Below are positions 18,901-29,000 of a stretch of DNA of 64,000 nucleotides, one piece after another. The position numbers and the translations under genes are program-made. The notes below the pieces were generated by a model. That model made no database searches, had not been told where the DNA came from, and saw nothing but the letters and a program-made list of their open reading frames with translations. Position 1 is the stretch's first letter, and the number at the start of each line of letters is the position of its first letter. The stretch is from UBA6522 sp965262365 (GTDB taxonomy: Bacteria > Pseudomonadota > Gammaproteobacteria > Steroidobacterales > Rariloculaceae), in contig OZ253541.1 of assembly GCA_965262365.1 (NCBI GenBank), positions 2,914,001 through 2,978,000 on the forward strand. Reading direction: 5' to 3'.

Positions 18901-20521
18901 GCGTCTCCTCCTCCGTCAAGCCAATTTCGTGCCACCTCGACCGCGATAAAGGATAGGGCTTCCTCTTACACACACTCTCTGCAAGCGCTAAAGCTACCCC
19001 TTGGTCCCACCGCTTTCCCTTGACTCTGATCCTCTTCCAGAATCGGTCAAATATTTCATATTCGCTACGCGGAGCGCCCTGCACCGAATGGTAAGGAAGT
19101 TCGAGAAAGAGACCGGCGAGAATAGGGCTGCGCAGTAGTATCTTCAAATCCGACGGGAGATCGGCCCACCGCCGACCCGTTTGATTTAGGAGCAAATCAA
19201 GTTCCTGGACAGAAAAGTCAATAACCGTCTGTTCAGATATTACATCGCTGTCGGTCAATGCAAGCGCCTGTGCCACCACATTCGAGACAGTCAACACCAG
19301 ACGCATGCCCCAAGCAGACCAATCCTGCCGCACAAGGTCCCGGGCCAGATCAACGTCCTGTACATCGTCGAGAGCGATGATCACTCCCGGAATTGATGCA
19401 TGGGACTCCAATTCTCGGAGAAAGTGCGATACGGCAACGAGCGTCTTGTCGGATGTCTCTCCCAGGCCGAACTGCCACAAATCGCGAGAAGCTTGTACCA
19501 TAAGGTCTTCGCGACTCTGAGCAGCTAGCACTAACGTTACGATGTAGCCTTCGTTTCTGCGTGCTTCGAGAAGCCGCCCGAGCCGCCACGTTTTTCCGAC
19601 ACCGCTCTCACCTGCAATCAGCATGACCGGTTTGTCTTCCGGCCATTTCGGAATGCCCCGGACATCTCGTTCAGCTTGATACTGCAGGCGCACTAGGCGA
19701 CTGTGCGTTAACGTACCCATTTTCGCCGGAAGTTGTGTCAGATTACGTAGCCGGTTGGTATTAAGGCCAGCACGCTGAAACATGTCGGTAATATCCTCGA
19801 CCACGAGGCGGGTTTCGCCTTTGCTCAATTCTTCGAGCAACACGCCAACAAGTTGCTCCCGAATCTTGCGTTCATCCCCAAGATCCGAAGCGTATTGCCG
19901 CAACTGTCTTTCAAGTTCAGCCACGATAGTGGTCCCACTGACGCCAAATACCATTTCGAAATGCTTGAGCAAGTGGAACGTGACCGCACGCTCGTCAGCA
20001 ACCGTTCCGGAAATGCGGCCCCCCGTCAGTTTGACGAGGTGGTCAAGAAAGTCCTGATTGGTCCCGACGACGCCACTTCTGAATCTTCTAGCTTGAATGT
20101 TGTCCAGATTATCTGGACAGTCAGCCACACTAATGTCGGCGAGAAAGTCCCGAAAACTGGCTATCTTGCCAGGTCGCCCGTTCGTCACGAAACGATAGCG
20201 CGCATACGGCGGAAAAGACGGTGGCACCGCCTTCGCGAGATCGCAAAGCACAGTTTCTATCTCTGAGAGAGACCACGTGCCATGTGAACGAGATTTATAT
20301 TGCTCTACGATATAGGTGCCGCGTGCCTCTGCTCGCGCATCGCCGCCACCTTGAGGTTCCAATACCAGACATGCGTCCTTGACTTCCTGACCGTCCACTT
20401 GACCTGTCAAGCTCACGTTAGCCAGCCAGCCCAGATGATGAAATATCTGATAGAGAAAGCCATTGATGGCAGCCGGACCTCCAAACTGAGTCATATCCGT
20501 ACTTGGCGCTCGCTTGAACAT
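15956..20521 (-). CDS. Avs-like STAND NTPase with N-terminal nuclease-like domain and helical-repeat C-terminus
   Basis: This is a 1521-residue multidomain protein with the layout of antiviral STAND ATPases. Residues 13-110 resemble a Cap4/DUF4297-type nuclease: FGGPAAINGFLYQIFHH, then an acidic position before IVEQYKSR (E-x-K-like core, residues 71-78). A STAND P-loop domain follows, with Walker A GESGVGKT at 304-311 and Walker B IIALDDVQD at 381-389. After about residue 620 the protein is HEAT/TPR-like helical repeats to the end, the usual sensor region. In Avs systems the repeats bind a phage protein and the assembled ATPase activates the nuclease; that this one does so is inference. The ATG at 20494 (MTQFGG) is an alternative start, and neither start has a strong ribosome site. 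Codon use and GC are lower than in the tra operon. Confidence 0.8.
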   Translation of the reverse strand: MFKRAPSTDMTQFGGPAAINGFLYQIFHHLGWLANVSLTGQVDGQEVKDACLVLEPQGGGDARAEARGTYIVEQYKSRSHGTWSLSEIETVLCDLAKAVPPSFPPYARYRFVTNGRPGKIASFRDFLADISVADCPDNLDNIQARRFRSGVVGTNQDFLDHLVKLTGGRISGTVADERAVTFHLLKHFEMVFGVSGTTIVAELERQLRQYASDLGDERKIREQLVGVLLEELSKGETRLVVEDITDMFQRAGLNTNRLRNLTQLPAKMGTLTHSRLVRLQYQAERDVRGIPKWPEDKPVMLIAGESGVGKTWRLGRLLEARRNEGYIVTLVLAAQSREDLMVQASRDLWQFGLGETSDKTLVAVSHFLRELESHASIPGVIIALDDVQDVDLARDLVRQDWSAWGMRLVLTVSNVVAQALALTDSDVISEQTVIDFSVQELDLLLNQTGRRWADLPSDLKILLRSPILAGLFLELPYHSVQGAPRSEYEIFDRFWKRIRVKGKRWDQGVALALAESVCKRKPYPLSRSRWHEIGLTEEETLLRLEAAGWLRGTENGEVAFAHDRLLNWAVAKCLARQFLQRELSVDDLAGFLVGDGRKHDQGTPRRLDYVPMDVVWLLAEDEKNLEALAQLVALMDDSGNFGNYGEALYADLLPTLGQGAVPILLQRLNETIVGSERDYRIGLIGKAFSKLAQQESVTLTDTLASLLKAPSLDLQNVALAVLAVAPSAEHLDHLWEMHQQRYAALSGESDRSRHDDYTASFSALRTGIELDPSWLRERILDADPEKEIVSDLGYLLNALEHPEASAIWTETRDVLIRKVSVSKPRALLYCIARFRDSEKLDFVIQQLSRSEDFASSAALEALSVLDPKAAIDRLVEVDDAQRYLFRNSWLPVLLRAQPEMTRKRFIELAEPDFKGCRLIVNLFWERPNQLDQAMLDLILRALENELRSRLGEALAGDAIWLYHPLHFLGRIARSELIAVLEREAGDELERMIAEVACSRLRTNSNNRDSIRENARRVLILMAGEGIATLIERELESEHFWIRHSGLNWAVTCDNPRIVERLTAIASRPLPRDAEGNVESEFSQEYFQSTKALAALGADESLVQVLRNSAFVEVSVDLAQLRAHRGAMPRSLTEQTLEVLNSDEPAEDLLLTELTIAWLSGDDDLIPPVRSVLEQADPKGRIAVHACIALQGLGDTSDKFAKLANRLLHTEANCRWGLKVLVWLGNQGSNLLASWLKGRVPATRNDEDESAIRALYRNPATRGLSISLAVDRCRSKHFLVNAPYDIASEATDPGLREQIFDKAFAAHSSVSMQQLRGIEGLAKFDAQRAVEAVELGLRNHPKIARQLCELLVRIAPQNATTQLIDAALSLDRKGLTRVVGQALRRLESRVVSQVLVERMSGLVSERKAAAEVAGWLPTPEISEGLDSLADLDSANEIRLAALEALELHQREAGVRALLAAFPTATAERRWSLLIAILDAGDPYLLTDPEDELWIGNILSDDVPGAFEHHANSNLQNRMRRMA

Positions 20522-20608
20522 GTATGCATGTTGGACATGGGAATCGTATCGCGCTTTTTAGTCCGAGGGTTAGCTTCCGCTGCAACCCCCGAACGCTCCG
20601 CTATGCAA

Positions 20609-21163
20609 CTACTTGTCTCCGATCATTGGCAACCACTGAAGCTCGGCCTCGATCCGTCGTCGATATGCTGTATCAATCTGTCGAGGTGCACGACGTATGT
20701 ATTTTTCTGCGTCCTCTCGTTGGATGCCAGAGAGCTCCCGAAGGTGCTCTAGTACGTCTTCCACGCTAGGTTGGCGATGGACCTCATCCTTGAATTTCGG
20801 CGGCAACGCTGTCCAAACAACCGAGTCTATATTTCTTGCAAGTGCCCACTCGCGCAACTCAGGAATTGAAGCAGGAGAGCGGCTTCCCCTTGACCAATGA
20901 CTGATGTATCCTGGATTGGTAGGCCCCTCTCGCAGTCGCAGCTGTTCCCTCGCATCTTTGAGATTATCGCTGTCCATCAGAGGCCATAGCGATCGCACTG
21001 GGCGGGCGGTAGGCACAATGACCAACGTGATTCGCTCACCCTTAGATTGCCGCGCCAGTTCGAGAGGAATCAGCGGGCCGTCATCGAACCAATAGCGCCG
21101 GATCGGTAAATCTTGAGGATCCCAGATCAGGGAACCCCAACCCAGACATGCAATGTTGATCAA
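20609..21163 (-). CDS. Gamma-glutamylcyclotransferase-like (AIG2/GGCT fold) protein
   Basis: The 184-residue protein opens with ACLGWGSLIWDP (residues 5-16), a glycine-rich G-x-G-S-L loop like that of the GGCT/AIG2 fold, which binds gamma-glutamyl substrates. A catalytic glutamate expected about 70-80 residues later is not identified with certainty. The start is TTG, preceded by an AGGAG ribosome site seven bases away. It lies between the NucS-like gene (57 bases upstream) and the STAND gene (87 bases downstream) on the same strand, so the three may be one transcript. GGCT-like proteins do turn up in mobile-element cargo, but a defence role here is only suggested by context. Confidence 0.65.
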   Translation of the reverse strand: MINIACLGWGSLIWDPQDLPIRRYWFDDGPLIPLELARQSKGERITLVIVPTARPVRSLWPLMDSDNLKDAREQLRLREGPTNPGYISHWSRGSRSPASIPELREWALARNIDSVVWTALPPKFKDEVHRQPSVEDVLEHLRELSGIQREDAEKYIRRAPRQIDTAYRRRIEAELQWLPMIGDK

Positions 21164-21220
21164 TCTTTGCTCCTAGATTCACCCCAGCAACAAGCCAAAA
21201 AATTCACAGACATGCAATGG

Positions 21221-22276
21221 CTAGTTCCCATCAGACTCCTCAGGAACCAAGGCTTCGTGCTTGCGCCAAGCATTCTCTACGTGCCGCACAAACTCGATTA
21301 AACGGGTCTTGTCTTTGTACCACGATCCTTCGTCAAGGCGACAATACCATTGATTTGGAGCATGTTGCGTGGCCGGTGCATTTGGCGGTCTTTCGGCTTC
21401 GAACGAAATATCACTTTTGAGTTTCTCGAAAAGTTCATGACAGAGATCTACAGCGGCTGGATAGAACGTGATCCGAATTTTCCCGGGCTCGTGAATCGCG
21501 ACAGAATGCGACCCGCGGACACGAACGTCGTCGGGCAAGGTAATCGTCCGCTGCAGGTAGGTAATGCCGGACTTCGTATAGTATGTTCGGATACTGAAGT
21601 CTAGCGACTCTCTCGCATCCGACCAGACCTCCGACACGCCGTACTCGCTGGCCTTCCTATTTAGGTCGGTAGCACTTGGCCGGGTTCGAGCGGACCCATT
21701 GAGGTCCTCTGCGAACCGTACCTGCCTAGCTAACAGCATGCTGTCGTCGAGCACATAGCCATGGAAGGTGAGCAGCCTGATGTCGACGCTCTTTTCTGCC
21801 AAATAAGCGACCATTCGGTGGGCGCTCGTATCCATCCCAAGGCCAACCAATACCATCCTGACTGGCCTAAGGACTTCTCCTGCCTGACTTGCGTACCATT
21901 CATCGAAGTCCGCGAATTTTCTGATCCCGTGTTTGCCGGAGCGTTCGGCAATGAGATTTCCAAGTTCTGAATCTGAAAGGGACTCCAAGTACGTACAGTA
22001 GTCCAGTATCTGTGCCACGGCTTCTCGTGTGAGCTTCTCTCGCTTGAGTTCGAACACAACCAATCGACCATCTTCATCGATCCCGAGAAGGTCAATATAT
22101 CCAGTACCGACCGGAACCTGCCTGCCAACCAGTGTGAGTCCGCCCATTAGCAGGTTGGGATTCTCTACCAGAATGTCTTCTAGCATTTTTTCCGTCCCAA
22201 TCCGGTCGGCGAGAACCAGCTTGGAGCCGCCCTTGGATTCGCGGTCAATTTTCCAGATTCCGATGTCAGTGTTCAT
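21221..22276 (-). CDS. NucS-like / DUF91 PD-(D/E)XK endonuclease
   Basis: The 351-residue protein has a PD-(D/E)XK nuclease core in its first third: residues about 28-40 (MLEDILVENPNLL), GYIDLLGID, and RLVVFELKREKLTREAVAQ. This supplies the Asp and the E-x-K catalytic set with a following helix, as in EndoMS/NucS and related DUF91 proteins. The C-terminal two-thirds do not match a fold I can name, so it is not a plain mismatch endonuclease. The ATG at 22276 has only a weak GAGACG ribosome site. It is first in a possible operon with the GGCT-like and STAND genes. Activity on DNA is well supported by the motif; the target is unknown. Confidence 0.72.
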   Translation of the reverse strand: MNTDIGIWKIDRESKGGSKLVLADRIGTEKMLEDILVENPNLLMGGLTLVGRQVPVGTGYIDLLGIDEDGRLVVFELKREKLTREAVAQILDYCTYLESLSDSELGNLIAERSGKHGIRKFADFDEWYASQAGEVLRPVRMVLVGLGMDTSAHRMVAYLAEKSVDIRLLTFHGYVLDDSMLLARQVRFAEDLNGSARTRPSATDLNRKASEYGVSEVWSDARESLDFSIRTYYTKSGITYLQRTITLPDDVRVRGSHSVAIHEPGKIRITFYPAAVDLCHELFEKLKSDISFEAERPPNAPATQHAPNQWYCRLDEGSWYKDKTRLIEFVRHVENAWRKHEALVPEESDGN

Positions 22277-22334
22277 TCGATCGTCTCAATTGTTGCAACT
22301 CGTCCATTTCACGCCTCGAATCTCACATTGTTGT

Positions 22335-22353
22335 GCTCCCCCAAGAGGGGAGC
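22335..22353. other. Perfect 7-bp stem-loop in the DUF2513-like/nuclease intergenic gap
   Basis: Arms GCTCCCC and GGGGAGC enclose a five-base loop. It lies between the end of the DUF2513-like gene and the start of the NucS-like gene. No T-run follows on the minus strand, so a terminator is not proven; it may attenuate read-through. Confidence 0.35.
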
Positions 22354-22529
22354 GTTTCTTCGGTGCATTGATCTGAAAGCTCGTGGAGTTGTCTAAGAAA
22401 ACTTGATCGAGTCCGAGTTTCTGGCAGCCATGTGCACGCCAATTTCAACAAAGTATTACGTGAGAGCGGAAAAAACACTGAGAACGCTGACGTGATTGTA
22501 CTGGAAGATATCGAGCATCCTAAGCCACG

Positions 22530-23111
22530 TCAGGTCAATAATTTCAGTGCAGCGAGGACAGAGTTGGCGTAGGGAACACCTGCCCTGATCGCTTCAAGAA
22601 ACGCCGCCATACTTTTCGGATTCTTGTCTGCAGCATCGATAAAGTCGTAGCCGGAGCTCGTGATTCTAGGTAGCTGTCTGTCGTGCCATTCAACATGTCC
22701 GGCATCCATCAACATCTCCATGTGATGCACTGCGCGCATTTCCTCAGGGCTCATCGAAAGATGTTTGACCATGTTCATGCGCCCGTAGTCATCTGCGGCC
22801 ATCGTGTGGAGCAAGGTAAGCAGAAGCTGGGGATCTCGACCGGAAGACACTCCTGGGTAGGGGGGAACGTTTAAGCTCGGTTCCTCGAGCGGGTCTGTCT
22901 CAGGCGCGAGTCCGATTTCCCCGATCCTGCGACAGAAAATCTCCATAGCCTTACGCTGTTGCTCCTCATTCAGTTCATTCTCATCCCTCATGGTGCCGAA
23001 CCAGTTGAATAGATCGACCATGGTCAAACGCGTGTCCTCAGGAATCTTTGCACTGATCATTTCGATGTAGGTTTCAACAATCTCAGCAATTCGTATGTTT
23101 GTCATCGTCAT
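22530..23111 (-). CDS. DUF2513-like protein
   Basis: The protein is about 193 residues. Its C-terminal half (MEMLMDAGHVEWHDRQLPRITSSGYDFIDA spread over about residues 130-165) matches the DUF2513 pattern: a short winged-helix-like segment ending in I-T-x-x-G-Y-D-F-I/L. DUF2513 proteins are common single-gene cargo of mobile elements, and their function is unknown. The start is placed at ATG 23111; ATG 23105 is in frame six bases on and has the better-spaced GAGAG ribosome site. A TATAAG hexamer about 80 bases upstream may be its -10 box. It lies 132 bases after the end of the BREX operon and is probably separately expressed. Confidence 0.6.
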   Translation of the reverse strand: MTMTNIRIAEIVETYIEMISAKIPEDTRLTMVDLFNWFGTMRDENELNEEQQRKAMEIFCRRIGEIGLAPETDPLEEPSLNVPPYPGVSSGRDPQLLLTLLHTMAADDYGRMNMVKHLSMSPEEMRAVHHMEMLMDAGHVEWHDRQLPRITSSGYDFIDAADKNPKSMAAFLEAIRAGVPYANSVLAALKLLT

Positions 23112-23243
23112 CTCTCTTTCTCGGTGAAACGCCCGGCTCATGGGTCGCGGTGACACGCTGATCGGTTCCTCGCGGATTTTTTCAACTTATACTTTATCGG
23201 CAACAAGACTCAGCGGATTGGAAGTAGTTACCCTTTCAGTGGG

Positions 23244-23981
23244 TCAACCGAGCAGTACTTGATGATCCATTCCATGGTGGCTGATCTCGAATGCGCCGCA
23301 GGCCTCCAATTCTCTCATCGGCGGCAATGCAATATCGAAAGGGAATAGGTGAGGCCTGCTGAGTAAGGCAGCCGCACGCTGAGGCTCACCATTCTGGTTC
23401 AAGAGAGCGGCCTTAATCGCCCAGGTGGCCAGTGGCAAGCTCTCGATATTGCAACAGGCGGAGGCGCGATAGAGTCCTTTCTCATCGGTCTCCATAACCA
23501 CACCCCAATCGATGAACGCTCGGAGAATGCGCCGTGCAGCGCGAGCCACGGTTTCGCGTTCGCCCAACTGCTCGCGGACTCGGCGTTGCACCTGAGCGGC
23601 TCGAACAGTTCCCTGCAAACGCATGAGCCGTCCGGTTGCCTCGGCGACCGTGCGGAAGAAGGGGTAGGCTGCTATACACATGCACCAATGCACCAGCATC
23701 CGGTCGTTTGTGTCGGAACGCCTTAGCAACTCCAGACCTTCGTCGCGAAGCGCACGATGTTGCTGCGGAACCGTGACCCAGACCTTTGTTAAGATGGTGA
23801 TGGCCTTGTCCCGGTTGCCTCGTTTCGGATTATTACCGACGGACAGTTTGTTCCGCAGCCGTTCACCCAGCGCCGCGACGATCTCGGCCCGCGAGTTTCC
23901 CACCATCAACAGATTTGCCGTGTAGTCCAACCAATCGAGTTGGATGCGCTGGCTGAAGCCGATCTGGTCGCGTCGTTTCAT
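23244..23981 (-). CDS. BREX operon last gene, BrxA-like candidate
   Basis: This 245-residue soluble, helical, basic protein starts with MKRRDQIGFSQRIQLDWLDY. Its start overlaps the pglZ stop as ATGA, so it belongs to the BREX operon. In type 3 BREX loci the gene after pglZ is brxA (DUF1819). The arginine-rich helix and the VRAAQVQRRVREQLGERE - ARRILRAFIDWGVV segment (about residues 120-165) look like the winged-helix end of BrxA. The match is by position and general pattern, not by a diagnostic motif. BrxA is a DNA-binding protein of NusB-like fold in the known systems. A longer frame extends upstream inside pglZ but is not coding in character. Confidence 0.5.
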   Translation of the reverse strand: MKRRDQIGFSQRIQLDWLDYTANLLMVGNSRAEIVAALGERLRNKLSVGNNPKRGNRDKAITILTKVWVTVPQQHRALRDEGLELLRRSDTNDRMLVHWCMCIAAYPFFRTVAEATGRLMRLQGTVRAAQVQRRVREQLGERETVARAARRILRAFIDWGVVMETDEKGLYRASACCNIESLPLATWAIKAALLNQNGEPQRAAALLSRPHLFPFDIALPPMRELEACGAFEISHHGMDHQVLLG

Positions 23982-26005
23982 GTCGCTGCTCGCTCGATCC
24001 GAACCATCGGCACGATAACTTCTTCGAGCGAGATACCTCCGTGTCCGACAATGCGCTCGCCTTCGCGGATGAAGGCCGACCGATCCGGCGCGAGCAATGT
24101 CAGACAGTTTTCGGGGAGCCCTAGGGCAGGCCACTCTACGGCGTTCGGGAAGCTCTTCTTCACACGAGACCGCAATATCGGATCGGGGTAGATCCGCACA
24201 CGTTCTCCGCGGAGGTCGGCCATAGCTCCTTCGGACGGCCGACCGCAACCTTGTGCCTCGATGTTGCCGTGATCGGATGTGAGGAACACGGCGAAACCGC
24301 GGTCGAAGAGCATGTCTAGAAGTTTCGCCATGAATCCTTCAGTTGCCCATTGACGAACCTGGTTGTGCATGCCTGCGGTGCCGAGTTCCATGCCGTGCAT
24401 GATCTTATCGACCTTGTCGACGACGAGACCGAGGGCACGCACTCCTGGTTGCGACAATGACTCGGGAATATCGTTGAAGACGCCATCTCCCAACCCCTTG
24501 GCATAACCGGCCTCCCTCGCCGCCAAACCCTGATCCATCCAGAATCGGGTCCACAGCGACTGTTCCCTGTGGGTGGTAAGTATGCTCGAAGGGAAAAAGA
24601 GCGGTGGCGCTCCCGCAAAGATCGATTGGCGTGACACGGACGTAATCGTGGGCACCCAGGCAAATACCACGTCCTCATGAAAACGGAACTGCGGCTGCTG
24701 AGTCGCGAGAACGTCTCGGAGCACGATCCATTGGTCGAGGGCGAGCCCGTCGACGACAATGAGCGCAACCTTGCTTCCAGGAGCATCAGCCAGCCGTCGA
24801 CACAGAAAACGTGGCACATGATGGAGCATGGCTGGTGGATCGGGCGGTTGATTGTGAAGTCCGGCGTAGCGATGCTCCATCCAGGACAGGAAGGCCCGAT
24901 CCACCTCCGCGCGAAGTTCGTTAACCTGCGATTCGGACTCCGCACGCGCCCCAGCGTCGATTTCGGACCAGACAATTGCGAGTTCCGCCCAACGCCAAGC
25001 GAACGATGACCAATCGTGGTGTCGTGTTTCTGGATCGGGGATCGCCGCGCTGACGGTCTCTACAAGACCCTTGATGCGGCGTAATCTATCCGCGATCGGA
25101 TCGATTCTGATTCCGACAGATGCCCACTCGTCGGCCAGCGCACTACCGTGCCTGTGACGTACCGGCCGCAGCAACCCTTCGATGAATAGATTGTCGACGT
25201 AGACCCGAACATCGTCGTGATCGAAGGGCAGGTCCGACGGACATTCAGGTTCTTGAAAGGCGTTACGATCCTTGTCTTCTATACTGGTTGCAAGTTGCGC
25301 TGCGAGACGGTCGAGGAACAGGGGCCAGCGTTCCTGGAGAAATGAAAAGAAGGCTTCCCGATTCGGAACGATGGTTTCCAAAGGCCAGGCATCGAACGTT
25401 TTGTTCTGCCGCAACACGCGCACGAGTCGCTCGTCGAGACTGCACGGCAAAATTTGCCGCCGGTAGTGTCGGCGCAGCAGGGCACGCAGCAGTTCGGCCG
25501 AATGCTTTACGAGCGCGGGAGCTATGCCGAACACATGAAGCAGCACGAAGTCCTTCGTGGAGGCATCCCCGAGCCTCCCTGGGTTGGTTCGCTCTAGCGC
25601 GCCATAAAGCGCGTCGAGGTCACTTCGATCAAGTGACGCCACCACCGGGTAGCTGAGGCCGGCGAACAGCTCGCCCAGACCAAACGCAAGCCGTCGCCTT
25701 GCTTGAAGAAGATCGTAAGGAAGGACGGTCAGATCGTCGGTAGCGACTCGAATTACAACTTCATCGTCGGTCGCTTCACCCTGGTCCCAGCGCGACCGGT
25801 ACGCCGATTCGTGGACGAATCGGAAAGCTGCGCTGTCTTCGAACGTAACGAGTTCGAACCCCTTTCCCCGGATGGCTGCTTGAATCAATTCTTCGAGGAG
25901 TAACCCGTCAGGGTCAGCAACAAGAGTGATGCGGGCCGCCCCCGGCGTAAATTCCATGAGAATCTGTTCGCGCCAGTTCGCCACCTTCACGCACTGCCCG
26001 CTCAC
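23978..26005 (-). CDS. pglZ: BREX phosphatase-fold protein PglZ (type 3-sized)
   Basis: PglZ is the hallmark alkaline-phosphatase-superfamily protein of BREX and is needed for phage exclusion and host DNA methylation. The 675-residue product has the PglZ domain in its second half: KVALIVVDGLALDQW near residue 410 (metal-binding Asp of the fold), VFLTSDHGNIEA near residue 575 (Asp-His metal ligands), and a HGGISLEEVIVPMVR C-terminal motif. The length is closer to type 3 PglZ than to the type 1 protein. Its start overlaps the pglX stop (ATGA) and its stop overlaps the next start (ATGA). Identification is firm. Confidence 0.92.
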   Translation of the reverse strand: MSGQCVKVANWREQILMEFTPGAARITLVADPDGLLLEELIQAAIRGKGFELVTFEDSAAFRFVHESAYRSRWDQGEATDDEVVIRVATDDLTVLPYDLLQARRRLAFGLGELFAGLSYPVVASLDRSDLDALYGALERTNPGRLGDASTKDFVLLHVFGIAPALVKHSAELLRALLRRHYRRQILPCSLDERLVRVLRQNKTFDAWPLETIVPNREAFFSFLQERWPLFLDRLAAQLATSIEDKDRNAFQEPECPSDLPFDHDDVRVYVDNLFIEGLLRPVRHRHGSALADEWASVGIRIDPIADRLRRIKGLVETVSAAIPDPETRHHDWSSFAWRWAELAIVWSEIDAGARAESESQVNELRAEVDRAFLSWMEHRYAGLHNQPPDPPAMLHHVPRFLCRRLADAPGSKVALIVVDGLALDQWIVLRDVLATQQPQFRFHEDVVFAWVPTITSVSRQSIFAGAPPLFFPSSILTTHREQSLWTRFWMDQGLAAREAGYAKGLGDGVFNDIPESLSQPGVRALGLVVDKVDKIMHGMELGTAGMHNQVRQWATEGFMAKLLDMLFDRGFAVFLTSDHGNIEAQGCGRPSEGAMADLRGERVRIYPDPILRSRVKKSFPNAVEWPALGLPENCLTLLAPDRSAFIREGERIVGHGGISLEEVIVPMVRIERAAT

Positions 26006-29000
26006 GCCGCGCCCAAGCGCGTCACCGCCTGGTCGTACCAGAGCATGAGTTTCTGGTCCTCCTGCCGAATGGCATCCGGAATCTTCTCAGCCACCTTAAT
26101 GATGGTTGCGTAGTCCTGCTCCTGGTAGGCCCTGAAGAAACCCGCACGTACCGCCTCGAGGCGAAAGAGCCTGAGGCGTTTCTGCGACGAGCGGCGATAT
26201 TCGTCGAACTCGCGTAGGAGTGCGTGGGTGCGGCGCAATTCCACATCGATCGCCTTGTTCGGGTCGGGCACGTACCAGCGCTGCGCGGCCTTGGAGCGTA
26301 GCGCCGGATGGTCCTTCGGCAGCTTGCGCAGTTCCTTGTAGTTGGTCGAGAGGTAGGCATGAATTTGGCTTGGAACCTCTCCAATTCCGTCGTAACGCAG
26401 AAAGTTTTGGTCCAGCATCTCGGACAGTTCGGGCAACTTCTCGTGCTTGCGCCAGCCAGCGATCTCCTGGAGAAACTGCGGGTGAATGTCCTGAACGCGC
26501 TGGGGCTTCCGTGACAACAACCGCCTGAGCCACTGGATGGCGGAAGATTCGTCGATGACGAAAATCTCCAGTTGTGCCACCTCCCGTGCCGCCATGCGCT
26601 TTCGATCGTATTCGACAACCTGATCGGAAAGGAAAACCATGCCGTCGCGCTCTGGGAAACGCTGGGTGACACCAACCAGGAAATCGCCAATGGACAATGG
26701 CACCGTCACGTTGCGCAGGACATGGAACGCGACCATGCGATCGAAGAGAATATGCGGCTGGCGCTCGTTGACGACTTCCACGCGGCCGTCCTTCAAGACA
26801 AAAACAGGGAGTTGGGCGAGATGGGTGCGCAGAAAATCCCAGACTCCTTCCTCGGTGCCTTTTGTAAGTACAAACCGCTCCTCCAGACCGTCATTTGGTT
26901 TGTAGGCCGAAATAACGAGGTCTTGCTTGACCGCGGTGCTGGTGACTTGCTTAAAGGACCCCTGCTGCTTGTCCAAAGTGCGCACGTCCGCGACGACGAA
27001 ACCGGATGCGAGCATCGCTTCTTGGATGGCTGTCCACACAGCGTTCTTGGAGTTGTGGAAGACCACAGTAATCCAGCGACCGGGCTTGAGCACGCGCCGA
27101 TATTCTTGGAAGCAGCGCTGCATCAGTTGCTGATATTCGGGCAACCCTTTCTTCTTGAAGCGGTCCACAATAGCTTCAGGCACTGCATTGGTCAGCACGC
27201 CGTGCCAAGACTCGATCAGGAAGTTCAGATCTGCGTAATAGAGATTCTCGCCGAACGGAGGGTCGGTGAAGATGTAGTCGATCGAGTCGTCGGGAATACC
27301 GAGCGATGCTGCCGTGCTTGCCGTCACGGCGCACGCGTTGTTTCCTGTTTCCAAATGTACTCGAAACGCTTTAATGAGCCTCTTTAGCTTTCCCCCAAGA
27401 ACATACGAGGGGCTGCACTCAGAATGTTGAGAAGGAACGTAGAAGACCCCGGACAAGAATTGATTGACCTGAGAGTATCCTGTTGGTCGGTACCGATTGA
27501 GCGTAGCCATGGTCCAAACTGCCTGCTCTACCAAGTAAAGCAGCATATGGCGGATGCGGGTATCGGGATGCGTGCTGGCCCGGCGCCACATCGCCGCTAA
27601 AGCATGCGCCGCCCGCGCCAGAAACATATGGTGGACCGCATTGGTCTCCGTAGTTGCTACTCGGCCAACGCGTGTCATTTGACACTTTGGCAGTCGCAAC
27701 GTTGGAAAGTCGGTCGGAAAAGGTAAGGAGGAAATGCGGCCAAGAAGTTCAGCATCATCTGAATCTGGCGTCTTTTCGAATTTCTTTCCGTCCACTCTAT
27801 AGAAAATCAATACAGGCTCGCGCCTAGGGCGGCGGCAAATCTGGTCATCCCCGGGATCATGAAATCTCTCAAACCTGAGATCCATGCTTTCCTTTCGTTG
27901 AATTGAGCCGCAATGTGGACACTCTATCTGCGAATGTATGCGCTTGGTTTCCTTGTCGAGCGCCTCTTTGACGAATACGATTTCTTCATTACATTCGGGA
28001 CAGCCGAACACCTCGCTCCAAACTGTGTAGTCGATCCGGCCCTTGGTTTCACCGTCGGTGTGGAGCGTCTCGTACATCCAGCCGATTTCCGCCTCGATCT
28101 CGTCGAGCAGCATACGCCCGGCCTCGGCAAATACTTCCACGTCGAAGGGCAAGCTATAGTTGGCGGCAATGAAGCCAGCTAACGGGGACAAATCGTTCTG
28201 GATCGTGTGGCGCACCCCCCAATTCGGAGCGACGAGGCCTTCCTTCGCCCATTTTGCCTCCAGAGACTTCCTATAACTTTCCGCGGCCGTGCCGCACCAC
28301 TGGGCCGCGACGCCGGTCATGCCGGTACCGGCGAAACCATCAAGGACGAGATCGCCGGGCTCCGTGTAGTGGAGGATCGATGGAATGATCGCCAAATGCG
28401 GCACCTTGGTGTGATAACTGTGTGCCCGGTAGACGGCGTGAGTCTTACCCTCGCGAATGTCGACTGCAAACGGCGTGCGGCGATAGGACTCGTCTGGATC
28501 GTAAGGCTTTCCGTAGGTTTTCACGAATGCGCCCAGGAACGGGTTCGGACATGCGGTGTGCCAAGGCGGATCAGACAGCTTCAAGATGTCGTCGATCTCC
28601 CCATGCGGAAAACCGACCTCGTCCTTCCAGCGCTGCAGCAGGTCTTTTGATAAATCGGCATGGCTCATGCGATCGGCGAGGTTACGCAGCCGGGGCTCGT
28701 CGCCCATGGGCCACTGCTCGACGGCTGCCATCCGTGCGACAGTGTCATCGACACCGGTCCATGGAACGCTGCCGAGCTTGGTGTGCAATTCGTCCAGTCC
28801 GTCCCTGAGCCTCTCAAGGAAATAGGTTCGCCGGCCCTGATCGTTCTCGAAGGTGAGCCCGAGGCACTCGACCGGTGTGCCGCGCCGAGCTTCCAGAGAC
28901 TCTTCCAGGGACTGCTCGAATAGCTCATCTTGTCCTGACGGGTCGCGGAAGAGCCGCCCGATGGGCTTTTCCCATCCGCTACTCGCCACGGCTCGGATCC

